A DNA stretch of 64,000 bases from Rhodothermales bacterium (GCA_028284865.1 JANQQV010000006.1:143775-207774); one strand, 5' to 3'; positions 46,997 to 58,396 are shown, counted from the stretch's first letter. Notes: generated by a model from the letters alone, not told the origin. Numbers and translations: made by a program.

Positions 46997-48337
46997 GTGA
47001 CTAAACTTTCCCGCGGCTACGACATCAAGCTGCTCGGTAAAGCCCAGGACTCTTTTCTGGACGTTGCCAAGCCGACGCTTTATGCCCTGAAGCCTACCGA
47101 TGTCCACGGCATCGGACCTATCCCCAAACTGACGGTTGAGATCGGAAGCGAAGTCCTGGCAGGCGATCCGCTGTTCTTCGACAAGGCCAATCCGGACGTC
47201 CAGTTCTGCTCTCCTGTGAGTGGAGAGGTTGTTGAGGTCCGTCGTGGAGCAAGGCGTGCCATTACCGAAGTCGTCATCCTGGCCGACAGCGTCACGGAAT
47301 TCCGGAAGCATGACATTCCCTCAACGGAGTCTGCAAGCCGGGAAGACCTTGTCAAGGCCATGTGCGAAGCGGGCGTCTGGCCGCTGATCAAGCAGCGTCC
47401 CTTCAATGTCCTGGCGGATCCAAACGCGGTTCCCCGGGACATTTTCATTTCCTGCATGGATACCGCCCCTCTGGCCCCGGATCAGAACAAGGTGATCGAA
47501 GGCCGCGAAGCTGCTTTCCAGAAGGGGCTCGATGTGCTGGGCCGCCTCACAGACGGTGATGTTCACCTTGGAGTTGGCCCCGACTCTGCCGATGTCTACA
47601 CGAAGGCGAGTGGTGTCAAGGTGCACGCGTTCTCCGGTCCTCACCCGGCTGGAAACGTCGGCGTTCAGATCCACCATATCAAAGCCATCAACAAAGGCGA
47701 GACGGTCTGGACACTCGGCCCACAGGATGTAGCCATCATCGGCAAGCTGTTCACCGACGGCGTCTTCGATGCGGAGCGCGTGGTCGCCGTCGTAGGCGAC
47801 GAGCTGAACACGACGGGATACTGGAAAACCCGCGCCGGCGCCAGCATCGCTCCTGTTCTGGCCTCCAACATCAAGCATGACAATGTCCGCTCGATCAGCG
47901 GCGATGTGCTTTCGGGCACACGCGTAGCACACGACGGCTTCTTGGGACTCTACGATGATCAGATCACGGTCGTCGAAGAGGGCAACAAGATGGAGATGTT
48001 TGGATGGTTGCTGCCGCAGTACAAGCGGCCGAGCCGTTCTCGGACGTTCCTGTCATTCTTGCGCCCCAACAAGGAATACCACGTCAATACCAACAATCAC
48101 GGGGACGAGCGTGCCTACGTGGTGACGGGTCAATACGACGCCGTGGTCCCCATGGATATCCTGCCGGTATTCCTCGTCAAGTCCATTCTCTACCAAGACT
48201 TTGAGCAGATGGAAGGACTGGGCATCTATGAAGTAGTGGAAGAGGATCTCGCACTGTGCGAGTTCGTCTGCACCTCCAAACAGCCGGTTCAGCAAATCCT
48301 CAGATCAGGCCTGGACTTTGTCCGGCTTGAAGGCTGA
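46997..48337 (+). CDS. nqrA: Na+-translocating NADH:quinone reductase subunit A
   Basis: NqrA is the soluble cytoplasmic subunit that with NqrB forms the quinone site of the Na+ pump. The start is GTG, giving 446 residues, the usual length. Family features are the N-terminal RGYDIKLLGKAQ, HGIGPIPKLTVEIGSEVLAGDPLF (lipoyl-like turn) and GVKVHAFSGPHPAGNVGVQIHHI in consecutive parts. First gene of an intact nqrABCDEF-apbE operon. Confidence 0.95.
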   Translation: MTKLSRGYDIKLLGKAQDSFLDVAKPTLYALKPTDVHGIGPIPKLTVEIGSEVLAGDPLFFDKANPDVQFCSPVSGEVVEVRRGARRAITEVVILADSVTEFRKHDIPSTESASREDLVKAMCEAGVWPLIKQRPFNVLADPNAVPRDIFISCMDTAPLAPDQNKVIEGREAAFQKGLDVLGRLTDGDVHLGVGPDSADVYTKASGVKVHAFSGPHPAGNVGVQIHHIKAINKGETVWTLGPQDVAIIGKLFTDGVFDAERVVAVVGDELNTTGYWKTRAGASIAPVLASNIKHDNVRSISGDVLSGTRVAHDGFLGLYDDQITVVEEGNKMEMFGWLLPQYKRPSRSRTFLSFLRPNKEYHVNTNNHGDERAYVVTGQYDAVVPMDILPVFLVKSILYQDFEQMEGLGIYEVVEEDLALCEFVCTSKQPVQQILRSGLDFVRLEG

Positions 48338-48370
48338 TCACCTGAATCCTAGGCTCAAGAGAATTCCGAA

Positions 48371-49555
48371 ATGAAGTTTATTGAAGATCAGCTCCACAAG
48401 GTCAAGCCTCTGTTTGAGGAAGGTGGCAAGCTGCACAAGTTCTACTGGGGATTTGAGGCGTTCGAAACGTTCCTGTTCGTTTCCGACCGCACGGCCGATA
48501 CCGGCGTGCACATCAAGGACGGAATCGACCTGAAGCGGACCATGTTCACCGTGGTGATCGCCCTTATTCCGTCGCTCCTGTTTGGGATGTGGAACGTCGG
48601 TCACCAGCACTTTCTGGCCATTGGTGAGATGACGGCATTGGCCGATGGCTTCATGGACAAGATGATCTACGGCGCCATCAAGGTGCTTCCGATCGTCGTC
48701 GTTGCCTACGGCACTGGCCTGGGCATCGAGTTCATGATCGCCATCGTCAGGGGGCACCCGGTCAACGAGGGATTCCTCGTATCGGGAATGCTCATTCCGC
48801 TGCTCATGCCGCCAACCATTCCACTCTGGATGGTCGCCCTCGCTACGGCGTTCGCCGTCGTGCTGGGTAAAGAGGCCTTCGGTGGTACGGGGATGAACAT
48901 CCTCAACGTGGCGCTTCTCGCCCGAGTGTTCATCTTCTTCGCCTATCCGACCTACATCTCAGGCGATGTGGTCTGGGTGGCCGGCGAAGCAGCCAATTTC
49001 GTGGATGGTTTCTCAGGTGCCACCCCGCTGGGTGTTGCCTACCTGGGTGGCGCAGAGGCACTGGCCAACGTAGCCGTCCACGACTACAGCATGTGGAGCT
49101 TGATCCTGGGAACGGTCCCTGGCTCCATCGGAGAATCTTCCGTCATCGCCATCGGTATTGGTGCGCTCATCCTGATAGCCACGGGTATCGGTAGCTGGCG
49201 CATCATGCTCAGCGTGGTCATCGGTGCATTCCTGACGGCCTCCGTGTTCTCATGGGCCGGCATCTCCTACTTCGTGGGAGTTACGCCATTCATGCACATG
49301 ATCATGGGGTCGATGCTCTTTGCTACCGTGTTCATGGCCACCGATCCGGTGACCGCGACGCAGACCACGCAAGGCAAGTGGATCTACGGATTCCTGATTG
49401 GTGTTTTCGGTATGATCATCCGCGCCCTGAACCCGGCCTACCCGGAGGGATGGATGCTCGCCATTCTGCTCATGAACGTGTTCGCTCCAACGATCGATCA
49501 CTTCATCGTCCAGTCCAATATCAAGCGGAGGCTCAGCCGTGCAGCAGCACTCTAA
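48371..49555 (+). CDS. nqrB: Na+-translocating NADH:quinone reductase subunit B
   Basis: NqrB is a multi-helix membrane subunit with one covalently bound FMN and riboflavin. The flavinylation motif FSGATPLG, with its Thr, is intact (about residue 217). The sequence starts with a cytosolic segment, then about ten membrane segments, in 394 residues. The last 17 bases overlap nqrC. Confidence 0.95.
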   Translation: MKFIEDQLHKVKPLFEEGGKLHKFYWGFEAFETFLFVSDRTADTGVHIKDGIDLKRTMFTVVIALIPSLLFGMWNVGHQHFLAIGEMTALADGFMDKMIYGAIKVLPIVVVAYGTGLGIEFMIAIVRGHPVNEGFLVSGMLIPLLMPPTIPLWMVALATAFAVVLGKEAFGGTGMNILNVALLARVFIFFAYPTYISGDVVWVAGEAANFVDGFSGATPLGVAYLGGAEALANVAVHDYSMWSLILGTVPGSIGESSVIAIGIGALILIATGIGSWRIMLSVVIGAFLTASVFSWAGISYFVGVTPFMHMIMGSMLFATVFMATDPVTATQTTQGKWIYGFLIGVFGMIIRALNPAYPEGWMLAILLMNVFAPTIDHFIVQSNIKRRLSRAAAL

Positions 49556-50237
49556 TTCATACACCCTGCGTTACGCCATTTTCTTCACCACGGCGGTGGC
49601 TATTGTGCTGGCTTTGCTGGCCAGTGGTCTTCGCCCGATGCAGGAGCGCAACATTGCGCAGGCCAAACGGGCTGCCATCCTGCAGTCGGTGATGGAAGTA
49701 AACAAGGAAACGCTCGAGTCCGACTACAACAGCTACATCACCGAATTCGTCTATGCACTGGACGGATCGGAGAAAGTGGATGAAGCCGCATTCGACGTGG
49801 ACATTCGCAAGCAGGTCAAGCTGGCCGATGAAGAGCGCAGCTACCCGGTTTACCGGTACGATCGTGATGGCGAAACCCGTTACATCATCCCCCTTGAAGG
49901 GAAAGGTCTCTGGGGTCCGATCACGGCTTTCGTTGCTCTGGACTCTGACCTGAATACCATCTCCGGAGTGGTTTTCGAGCATGAGAAGGAAACGCCCGGT
50001 CTCGGAGCGGAGATTTCCATGGCCATGTTCGAAGACCGCTACCAGGGCAAGAAACTGTATTCCGATGGCGGAGAACTCGTTTCTGTCCGCGTCTTGAAAG
50101 GATCAGGCAACCTGATCGACAGCGAGCACGAAGTGGACGGCCTCACGGGCGCCACGATGACTCTCAACGGCGTCAATGGCATGATGACCGACGAGCTGCT
50201 TCTGTATGAGAACATCTTGACCAGCATCAAATCCTGA
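49539..50237 (+). CDS. nqrC: Na+-translocating NADH:quinone reductase subunit C
   Basis: GTG start inside the end of nqrB, with GGAGG eight bases upstream. One N-terminal helix (about 8-28) anchors a periplasmic domain with the flavinylation motif LTGATMTL, where FMN is attached to Thr by ApbE. GLWGPITAFVALDSDLNTI is the other family signature. 232 residues. Confidence 0.94.
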   Translation: MQQHSNSYTLRYAIFFTTAVAIVLALLASGLRPMQERNIAQAKRAAILQSVMEVNKETLESDYNSYITEFVYALDGSEKVDEAAFDVDIRKQVKLADEERSYPVYRYDRDGETRYIIPLEGKGLWGPITAFVALDSDLNTISGVVFEHEKETPGLGAEISMAMFEDRYQGKKLYSDGGELVSVRVLKGSGNLIDSEHEVDGLTGATMTLNGVNGMMTDELLLYENILTSIKS

Positions 50238-50244
50238 ATCACCC

Positions 50245-50949
50245 ATGAGTACTGATTCCACCTTGGCGAACCCCGTCGTCGTCCCCGTCGACGTTGCGAA
50301 GGATTCCGCGCCGAAGGAGCCGTTCTGGTCACCCAAGAACAAGCGGCTGCTGACGGATCCGTTCAACGACGACAACCCGATCACGGTGCAGGTGCTTGGC
50401 GTCTGTTCCGCGCTCGCTGTGACGACCCAGCTCAAGACCGCGCTGGTCATGTCCGTGTCGGTAGTCGTGGTCATGGCGTGTGCCAACCTGCTGATTTCGC
50501 TTCTGCGAAACACCATCCCGTCCCGAATCCGAATGATCGTGCAGCTGCTCGTCATTTCGGGTCTCGTGGTCATGGTTGACCAGGTACTGAAAGCCTTTGC
50601 TTACGATGTGGCGCGACAGCTGTCGGTCTACATCGGCCTGATCATCACCAACTGTATCATCATGGGCCGCCTCGAGGCGATGGCCATGTCCAGCAAACCC
50701 GCACCATCCCTCCTGGACGGTATCGGAAACGGCGTTGGGTATGGGGTCATCCTGATCGTGGTGGCATTCTTCCGTGAGCTCTTCGGCGCAGGAACGCTCC
50801 TTGGCTTCCAGGTCGTCCCTCAAGTGTTCTACGACATGGGCTACGTGAACAACGGTATCATGCTGACCTCAGCAGCTGCCATGTTCATCATTGCCATCGT
50901 GATCTGGATACAACGATCCAGGAACACCAAGCTCGTCGACATCTCCTGA
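50245..50949 (+). CDS. nqrD: Na+-translocating NADH:quinone reductase subunit D
   Basis: This integral membrane subunit has six helices. LGVCSALAV and TNCIIMGR contain the two cysteines that, with those of NqrE, hold the intramembrane [2Fe-2S] cluster. It has a slightly longer N terminus than typical (about 35 residues before the conserved NDDNPITVQVLG). It starts 7 bp after nqrC. Confidence 0.94.
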   Translation: MSTDSTLANPVVVPVDVAKDSAPKEPFWSPKNKRLLTDPFNDDNPITVQVLGVCSALAVTTQLKTALVMSVSVVVVMACANLLISLLRNTIPSRIRMIVQLLVISGLVVMVDQVLKAFAYDVARQLSVYIGLIITNCIIMGRLEAMAMSSKPAPSLLDGIGNGVGYGVILIVVAFFRELFGAGTLLGFQVVPQVFYDMGYVNNGIMLTSAAAMFIIAIVIWIQRSRNTKLVDIS

Positions 50950-50978
50950 GGCACGACCCTCGATAAACGGACACCACT

Positions 50979-51590
50979 ATGGATCTCGTCAACATTTTCA
51001 TCAAGGCGGCCTTCCTGGAGAACATGGTCCTTGCCTACTTCCTGGGCATGTGTTCCTTCCTGGCTGTATCCAAGACCGTCAAGACCGCTTTCGGTCTGGG
51101 CATTGCCGTCATCTTCGTTCTGGCCATCACGGCCCCGCTGAACTGGTTCGTCAACACCTACTTCCTGACAGAAGGAGCGCTGGCATTCATCCACCCGTCG
51201 CTGGCGTCGGTGGATCTGACCTTCCTGCAGTTCATCGTCTTCATTGCCACCATCGCTTCGATGGTGCAGCTCGTCGAGATCATCGTCGAGCGCTTTTTCC
51301 CGCCTCTGTACAACGCCCTGGGCATCTTCCTTCCACTCATCACGGTGAACTGCGCCATCCTCGGTGGATCGCTGTTCCTGATCGAGCGCGAGTATGCGTT
51401 TGATGAGTCGGTCGTATTCGGCATTGGATCCGGGTTTGGATTCTTTCTCGCCATCGTGGCTCTGGCCTCGATCCGCGAGAAGCTCCGCTACTCCCACATT
51501 CCTCCTGCCATGCGTGGCCTGGGTATGGCATTCCTCGTGACCGGCCTGATGGGTCTGGCCTTCATGAGTTTCGCTGGCATCAGCCTGTAA
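50979..51590 (+). CDS. nqrE: Na+-translocating NADH:quinone reductase subunit E
   Basis: Homologous to NqrD with inverted topology. LGMCSFLAV and VNCAILGG carry the partner cysteines of the intramembrane [2Fe-2S] cluster. 203 residues with six helices, typical length. Confidence 0.95.
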   Translation: MDLVNIFIKAAFLENMVLAYFLGMCSFLAVSKTVKTAFGLGIAVIFVLAITAPLNWFVNTYFLTEGALAFIHPSLASVDLTFLQFIVFIATIASMVQLVEIIVERFFPPLYNALGIFLPLITVNCAILGGSLFLIEREYAFDESVVFGIGSGFGFFLAIVALASIREKLRYSHIPPAMRGLGMAFLVTGLMGLAFMSFAGISL

Positions 51591-51608
51591 TCTTACTTCT
51601 TCGTTTCC

Positions 51609-52855
<1,247 letters not shown>

Positions 52856-52856
<1 letters not shown>

Positions 52857-53878
52857 TGCGTCAGGCCTGCTACCTGCTCGCAATTCTCATTCTGGCTGGC
52901 TGTTCGAGTCAGCAAAGCGAGACGGTGCGGTACGGTGGGCAGGCGATGGGTACGTCGTACTCCGTCATCTACGATCTTCCTTCGGGTGAGGGTGTACCCC
53001 AAGCCCGGGTTGACAGCCTGCTCGACGCTTTGAATGCGTCGCTGTCGACTTATATCGATGACTCGATCATCTCGACCATCAATGCCAGCTCGGACACGAC
53101 GCGCTGGCTCGAATTGGACGGGCACTTTGCCCGGGTGATGGACCGCTCCATTGAGCTGTATGATCGCTCTGGGAGCGCGCTGAATCCGGCTCTCGGGCCC
53201 CTGATCGATGCCTGGGGCTTTGGTGCCGAAGGCCCGCGCAATACGCCTACGGATCAAGAGATCGAATCGCTGATGGCGATTGTCGATTTCCGGGCCTTCC
53301 AGTACGATGCTTCTCGTCCCGCTCTAAAGAAGGGCTCGCCAAACGCGTCGCTGAACTTCAACGCCATTGCCAAGGGCTACGGCGTTGACCTGGTCGGCGA
53401 ATTACTTGAAGCGGGTGGGATATCGAACTACTTCGTGGAGATCGGTGGCGAAGTCCGAACCCGAGGGCTGCACCCGGAAGGTCGTTCTTGGCGCGTTGGC
53501 ATTGAACGGCCGGCCGAGAATATGCTTGCGGGGCAAGCGACCCAGCAGGTAGTGAACCTGGACAATGCCGCCATGGCAACGTCAGGCAACTACCGCAATT
53601 ACATCGAACGGGACAGCGAGCGATTCACCCATATCCTGGATCCTTCCACGGGACGCAGCAAGACGACGTCCATGCTGAGTGCTTCCGTCATCGCGCCCGA
53701 CTGTATGACAGCAGATGCGTGGGCGACGGCATTCGTGGTGATGGGACTCGAAGCAGCAATAGAACTCGTCGAATCAGACGACTCGCTGGAGGCCTACTTC
53801 ATTATGGCCGGTCAGGGAGACGGTGACGAGTACGAGATCCGGATGTCATCCGGAATGGCGTCCTATCTGGACAACTGA
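52856..53878 (+). CDS. apbE: FAD:protein FMN transferase ApbE (lipoprotein)
   Basis: ApbE links FMN to Thr in NqrB and NqrC outside the cytoplasm. A lipoprotein signal (LAILILAGC, Cys16) is followed by GQAMGTSYSVIY, NFNAIAKGYGVDLV, MATSGNYRNY and HILDPSTGR, and the metal-binding DCMTADAWATA. 340 residues. The overlapping TGATG with nqrF shows it belongs to the operon. Confidence 0.94.
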
Positions 53879-53932
53879 CGACGGCTGGCTATCGGAGGGG
53901 ATTCCGGCTCCAGGAAGTACCAAGCCGCAGCG

Positions 53933-54154
53933 CTAGAGAGCCGGCTTCAACTCATTGGTATCCCGCTTGCATGCTTCGCCGGGCTCTTTGCCGCAAACGG
54001 TGCATGGGCCAAGCTGATCGGCGAGCATGGGATTGTTCGTGCCGCATGTACCGCGGAATTCGCCATCCTTGACTGCAATGATGCGAAGGGCCAGGCCGCC
54101 TACGGCGAGACCAAGGACGGCAGCAGCAACAACGATGACGAGAAGGGTTTCCAT
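53933..54154 (-). CDS. Small membrane-anchored Cys-rich protein, NqrM-like
   Basis: The 73-residue protein has one N-terminal helix (about 4-27) followed by a segment with four cysteines: GTCG, then GPCTVCG and EAC. NqrM, which is needed to insert the NqrDE iron site, has the same layout of a helix followed by SCGG and a Cys-rich tail. The gene converges on apbE instead of following it. The assignment rests on layout and context; the Cys spacing is not identical to proteobacterial NqrM. Confidence 0.5.
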   Translation of the reverse strand: METLLVIVVAAAVLGLAVGGLALRIIAVKDGEFRGTCGTNNPMLADQLGPCTVCGKEPGEACKRDTNELKPAL

Positions 54155-54321
54155 GGGGCTATCGCGGTGATTTGAAGGGCTGCTACGCTCGCTTGTCGCT
54201 CGGGTTCGTCAAGGGACGATGGAATTTCCACTGCGATGGACATCGCTCAGACGGGTTCATGGGAGCGCCTTAGATTGCGACCGACCACTTGTTCTATCGA
54301 TGATCATCCAATCCAGAGACC

Positions 54322-54606
54322 ATGCTCCTCAAACACGAGATTGACGGCCAGAAAGGTGCTTTCTATTGGGACAACGAGGGGGCTCGTCTTGGGGAATCGA
54401 CCTACACGATGGCCGGTCCTGAAAAGCTGATCATTGACCACACGCACGTGGACGATTCCCTGCGAGGAACGGGAAAAGGTGCGGAGCTTGTTCAGGCCAT
54501 CGTTGAGCATGCCCGGGAAAACGGACTCAAGATTCTACCGCTTTGTCCATTTGCCAGGGTGATGTTTCAGAAGAAGGGTGACGAGTGGGCAGACGTGCGC
54601 GTCTGA
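54322..54606 (+). CDS. GNAT-fold N-acetyltransferase (YidJ/YjdJ-like)
   Basis: The 94-residue single-domain protein matches the short GNAT-like family: IDHTHVDDSLRGTGKGAELV (acetyl-CoA loop, RGTGKG), then ILPLCPFA. It is complete and starts with ATG after GAGACC. The substrate is unknown. Confidence 0.85.
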   Translation: MLLKHEIDGQKGAFYWDNEGARLGESTYTMAGPEKLIIDHTHVDDSLRGTGKGAELVQAIVEHARENGLKILPLCPFARVMFQKKGDEWADVRV

Positions 54607-54673
54607 GGATCCCTTTTCAAGTCTGGTCGCCAGCACCTACGTTGGGAGTAGTTCTCCAACCTGAAGTGCACCC

Positions 54674-55357
54674 ATGATCACCCGTCTACTCTTTGTTCTG
54701 ATAGTTGCGATGACCCCTTTGTCCATCCACGCGCAAGAGTGGGCCCAGCTCGATCGATACGCCTCAGATAACGCCGCTATTGCCCCTCGTGCGGCAGATG
54801 AGTACCGCGTAGTCTTCATGGGCGACTCCATCACGGAAGGGTGGTCGGTGGCAAACCCTGACTTCTTCGCCGACAATCCGTACATAAATCGAGGGATCAG
54901 TGGGCAGGTCACGGCGCAGATGCTGGTCCGATTCCGCCAGGATGTACTGGCCCTCAGGCCGCGAGCCGTATTCATCCTGGCCGGCACGAACGACATCGCG
55001 GAGAATCAGGGCCCGGTCACACTGGAAACGATCGCAGGCCACGTGGAGTCCATGGCAGAGTTGGCTTGGGCTCATGGCATTGAACCCGTCATATGCTCTG
55101 TGCTTCCCGCGTCGCATTATGCCTGGCGGGAGGGCCCGGACCCGGCTACGGACATCCCCCGGCTGAACGACATGTTGCGTGCCTATGCCGATCGCATCGG
55201 ATTCCGGTATCTGGATTACTTCGCCGCCATGACCGACGGGGAGAACGGCTTACAGGCAGATCTGACTACAGATGGCGTTCATCTGACGCACCTGGGCTAT
55301 CAGCGACTCACAACGTTGGCTTCCGGGTTATTGGAAGAGATGACGACGGGCCAATAG
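54674..55357 (+). CDS. Exported SGNH/GDSL-family hydrolase
   Basis: Signal peptide (1-20, ending HAQ). Block I is FMGDSITEGW with Ser52, block III is GTNDIA, and block V is DGVHLT with the Asp-x-x-His pair. It is of the type found in acylhydrolases and rhamnogalacturonan acetylesterases. It probably removes acyl or acetyl groups in the periplasm or outside the cell; the substrate is not known. Confidence 0.88.
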   Translation: MITRLLFVLIVAMTPLSIHAQEWAQLDRYASDNAAIAPRAADEYRVVFMGDSITEGWSVANPDFFADNPYINRGISGQVTAQMLVRFRQDVLALRPRAVFILAGTNDIAENQGPVTLETIAGHVESMAELAWAHGIEPVICSVLPASHYAWREGPDPATDIPRLNDMLRAYADRIGFRYLDYFAAMTDGENGLQADLTTDGVHLTHLGYQRLTTLASGLLEEMTTGQ

Positions 55358-55364
55358 CCCGGAA

Positions 55365-56300
55365 TCAACTACGGCCCCTGATGCGCATTCCTTGAGAGGA
55401 GGCGTTGCCATCCCGATGACCATCAAGTTCTTCGTCGTCCAACCTGACGCGGTTGGATTCGGCGCGCTGGGAGTCAGCTTCTACGGCTCCCTGGGACTCT
55501 GAAGACGCTACGGCCGGTTCGGCGGTAGTCCGGTCACGTTCTTCAGCGTTGGACGCTTTGTCCCGATTCAGGTCTGCGGTCACGATATGCTGCAACTCAT
55601 CGGCCACTTCGACCAATTGATTGTGCTTCTTCTCGCGCCAGCGGTTGTCGAGGTAGTAGATGAGCGGTACGAGAAGCGCAGTCCAACCAACCATCGCTGC
55701 CGACCCGATCAACGCCGATTTGAGCACGGCTCCGGTAATGATGGCGAACAGCAGCGCAAACGGGAGCCCGTAGGCCCAGGACTCGGTCTTCGTACTTCCG
55801 ATGCCCACGCGCTGGCTTATTTCCATGCTCGTACCCTGCTTGTGAGGCCGGAACAGAACGGTGGTTTGCACGCCGGACATGCTCGTGTGACGCCATTCAC
55901 GAGAGCGGCCAATCTGTTCGACGACACCGCGTCCATACGACCCCATTCCCATTCCGGACATATCGTACGAGTCGCTTTCGAATCGACGTTTGAGCGCAAA
56001 AACGACGTCCTCCCATTCTTCGTCTGTCAGGTCGGATGGCAGTACACGATCCACGCGTACATGCGTCTTGGTCTTGTTCTTGCCCAGAGGCTTGCCACCC
56101 GCATGCTCCAGCTCCAGAGCCGCGCGATGCAGGAACTGCGGATCCAGACCCGCATCGCGAGCGATCATTTCGAGCTCGGTCAGGTTCAGGCCCTGCCGAC
56201 TCTTGTCAGATGATTCGGCTTCTTCCGCCTGCAACTGCGCCGTGCGCTCAAGGAGCGCATGGATTTCCTTTTCTGTATAAGTACGACCTGATTCGGGCAT
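55365..56300 (-). CDS. Membrane protein of unknown function with two helices
   Basis: ATG at 56300 gives 311 residues. Residues 1-70 are a helical region reminiscent of SHOCT-like or 2TM-type domains (YTEKEIHALLERTAQLQ; LTELEMIARDAGLDPQFLHRA), followed by a beta-rich domain (75-165), two membrane helices (175-194 and 197-218) and a charged low-complexity tail. I do not recognise the family as a whole. It converges on the SGNH gene with 7 bp between stops. Confidence 0.65.
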   Translation of the reverse strand: MPESGRTYTEKEIHALLERTAQLQAEEAESSDKSRQGLNLTELEMIARDAGLDPQFLHRAALELEHAGGKPLGKNKTKTHVRVDRVLPSDLTDEEWEDVVFALKRRFESDSYDMSGMGMGSYGRGVVEQIGRSREWRHTSMSGVQTTVLFRPHKQGTSMEISQRVGIGSTKTESWAYGLPFALLFAIITGAVLKSALIGSAAMVGWTALLVPLIYYLDNRWREKKHNQLVEVADELQHIVTADLNRDKASNAEERDRTTAEPAVASSESQGAVEADSQRAESNRVRLDDEELDGHRDGNASSQGMRIRGRS

Positions 56301-56368
56301 GACGGCTGGGAAACGAGCAGGGAGAGGGTGGTTGGTCCGGGTGGCGCAGGCAGGGTGGCGCGGGTCGG

Positions 56369-56611
56369 CTATTCGTGACGATATCGGATGAGCAGGACGG
56401 GATCCGTACTCTCGGCAAGCTGATCGCCACACAGGCGGCATTGCCACACGATACGATCGGGGCGACCACCGGATACCCCCCAGAACACACCATACCAGAA
56501 CTTGTGGGCTTTGCGCCTTGGATGAGGACTCACCCACACACTGGACATGTCGTGTCCGCAGGAGCAGACCGCGTCAGTGGATTCAAGAGTTTTGGCATCA
56601 ACTGAAATCAT
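56369..56611 (-). CDS. Small zinc-ribbon-like protein, unknown function
   Basis: The 80-residue protein has CSCGH near the N terminus and CRLCG near the C terminus, a typical pair of zinc knuckles around an aromatic segment (FWYGVFWGVSGG). ATG at 56611 has AGGAG upstream; a GTG four codons earlier is possible. It lies 68 bp upstream of the 56300 start on the same strand. Confidence 0.55.
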   Translation of the reverse strand: MISVDAKTLESTDAVCSCGHDMSSVWVSPHPRRKAHKFWYGVFWGVSGGRPDRIVWQCRLCGDQLAESTDPVLLIRYRHE

Positions 56612-56777
56612 GGATCCTATCACTCCTGAATTGCCTCATGGATCCAATCTGCTTGCCTGGACCCCGATTGAATCCCCAGTTTCGCAGACCGGGCTCAGGG
56701 TTGAGAGGTTCGTATACTCTGGAGCTTTCAAGCCGCTCGTTGCTTTTCGAACACTGCACCACCTTTAGACATCCAGC

Positions 56778-57614
56778 ATGATTCGCACAACCGTAGAGTA
56801 TTCTCTTTTATCGGGATTGATGGTCTGCATCGCATTCGGTGTCATGATCGGGTGTGCCACGCCAGCATCCGAACCCGAACAGCCGTTGGACTCCCCAGCT
56901 GAATCGGAGGTACAGGCCGAACCGGCTCCGCCGGCTGAGTCAGCTCCGCAAGCAGAATCACCTCCCATCGAAATGAGCTGGTCGATCGATACCAACGAAG
57001 GCGCCTACGGCATGCCCATGTCCGTGATCAACTTGCAGGCCGGTGGTGTCCGCATGCCTGTGGCTTCGGGGCCCGGGATGCGAGACATGACAGACGACGA
57101 ACGCACGCGCTTTCGGGCGCCCGAAGGCGCCCTCGCTGCAGCGGGGTACTATGCCGGGTTCGGCGTGAACGTGCTCGTCATCCAGGCGGACGGGATTATC
57201 CGTGTTCTTGAGGCTATCTGGGATGAAGGAACCCCGGTGGAGGCGACGTACGACTACACGGAGTTGGCATCCATTTCCGTCTCTGAAATCCGGGCCTTTC
57301 GGGAAAACCCCTTTACTCAAGAGGCTTGGTCGGGCTGCTTTGAAGGACAGAGCGATGTCACCACTTCGACTTTTGACATCGTCAGCGAGCAGGGCATGCT
57401 TACGGCTGATGTCAGCTACGTCATTGAAGACGAGCAGAATGCCTACTTCACGTCGGCTCGCGGGAGCGGCGGTGGCACGCAGATCGGCGATATCCTGTTC
57501 ATGGAGCTCTATATCACCATTGAAGACGATAACCAGAACTCCGTCGAGATTTGGGAGCGGACGCCGGAGGGACTTCGCGTGGAGGGCACGGTCTTTCAGC
57601 CCTGCGCGTCGTAG
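56778..57614 (+). CDS. Lipoprotein of unknown function
   Basis: Signal with a lipobox-like VMIGC (Cys26), then a Pro/Glu/Ala-rich linker (to about residue 65) and a globular domain of about 210 residues with two cysteines (WSGCFE and the C-terminal QPCAS). No family recognised; the protein is probably exposed on the cell envelope. Confidence 0.7.
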   Translation: MIRTTVEYSLLSGLMVCIAFGVMIGCATPASEPEQPLDSPAESEVQAEPAPPAESAPQAESPPIEMSWSIDTNEGAYGMPMSVINLQAGGVRMPVASGPGMRDMTDDERTRFRAPEGALAAAGYYAGFGVNVLVIQADGIIRVLEAIWDEGTPVEATYDYTELASISVSEIRAFRENPFTQEAWSGCFEGQSDVTTSTFDIVSEQGMLTADVSYVIEDEQNAYFTSARGSGGGTQIGDILFMELYITIEDDNQNSVEIWERTPEGLRVEGTVFQPCAS

Positions 57615-57645
57615 CACCGGTTGGAGTCGCCATTTCCGAGGGGCA

Positions 57646-58344
57646 TCAAGCCACCTGATCGACGTTCCCCGTCGGCTCCACGCGTGATCGTCTCATCGAC
57701 TGGATGCCTTGCACGATCCAGCTGGCGACAACCAGCAGGAAACAGAGCAGTCCGGTGATGAAGAGGAAGGGGCGGGACGCGACAGGCATGAGACCCCGCG
57801 TTGTAAGAAACAGGGCCATGCCTACAACGCCGCCCAGAACCCAGCCGGTTTTCTCGACAATGGACGCACCTTGCAGCAACGGCATGGCACTGCTTCGACC
57901 GAACAGATACGACGCTCCTGACCAGATGCGATCCGCGTCCCAGCAGACCAGGTAAATGGCTGAGAGTAGCATCAGGGCCGTGATGTAGATCGTGCCGCTG
58001 AATCCGATGCCCCACGTGATCAAGACGATCGAAAAGATGATGGGCACGAACATGACGGCGCCCAACGTTGCGGTGGCCGGAATCAGCAACAGGATGCCGG
58101 CGGCTACCTGCATGAACCCGATGTAATGCCAGAACGCCCCCGTTTGGTACATCGCCTCGAAGAAGAAGCCGATGGGATTGTCTGCGGGAATCTGCGTGAA
58201 TCGGTTGCCCAGCAGCTTGACCATGCCGGTCGGGATGAAGGCCATGGCCAACAGCAAGCGATTCATCAGAGTAAAGCGACCCAGCCAGGGTTGCTTGCGC
58301 GCCCATGAATGGGCGCGCCGAAGAGGAGCGGGTAAGGATTGCAT
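57646..58344 (-). CDS. DoxX-like integral membrane protein
   Basis: Preferred ATG at 58344; a GTG at 58365 is possible. The 232-residue protein has about six hydrophobic segments. FIPTGMVKLLGNRFTQIP near residue 40 and FWHYIGFMQVAAGILLLIP are DoxX-type patterns. Function unknown; DoxX proteins are linked to redox or quinone processes in some species. Confidence 0.75.
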   Translation of the reverse strand: MQSLPAPLRRAHSWARKQPWLGRFTLMNRLLLAMAFIPTGMVKLLGNRFTQIPADNPIGFFFEAMYQTGAFWHYIGFMQVAAGILLLIPATATLGAVMFVPIIFSIVLITWGIGFSGTIYITALMLLSAIYLVCWDADRIWSGASYLFGRSSAMPLLQGASIVEKTGWVLGGVVGMALFLTTRGLMPVASRPFLFITGLLCFLLVVASWIVQGIQSMRRSRVEPTGNVDQVA

Positions 58345-58396
58345 GGGATTGCAGGTAGGTGCCACTTGCTGCGCCTACGAAAGGCCGCCGCCCCTG

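Noticed and set aside
46754..47311. Minus-strand frame overlapping the start of nqrA
   Set aside because: Most of it is antisense to nqrA, and the part outside (46754-46996) has no start codon with a ribosome site. I treat the gap as the nqr promoter region.
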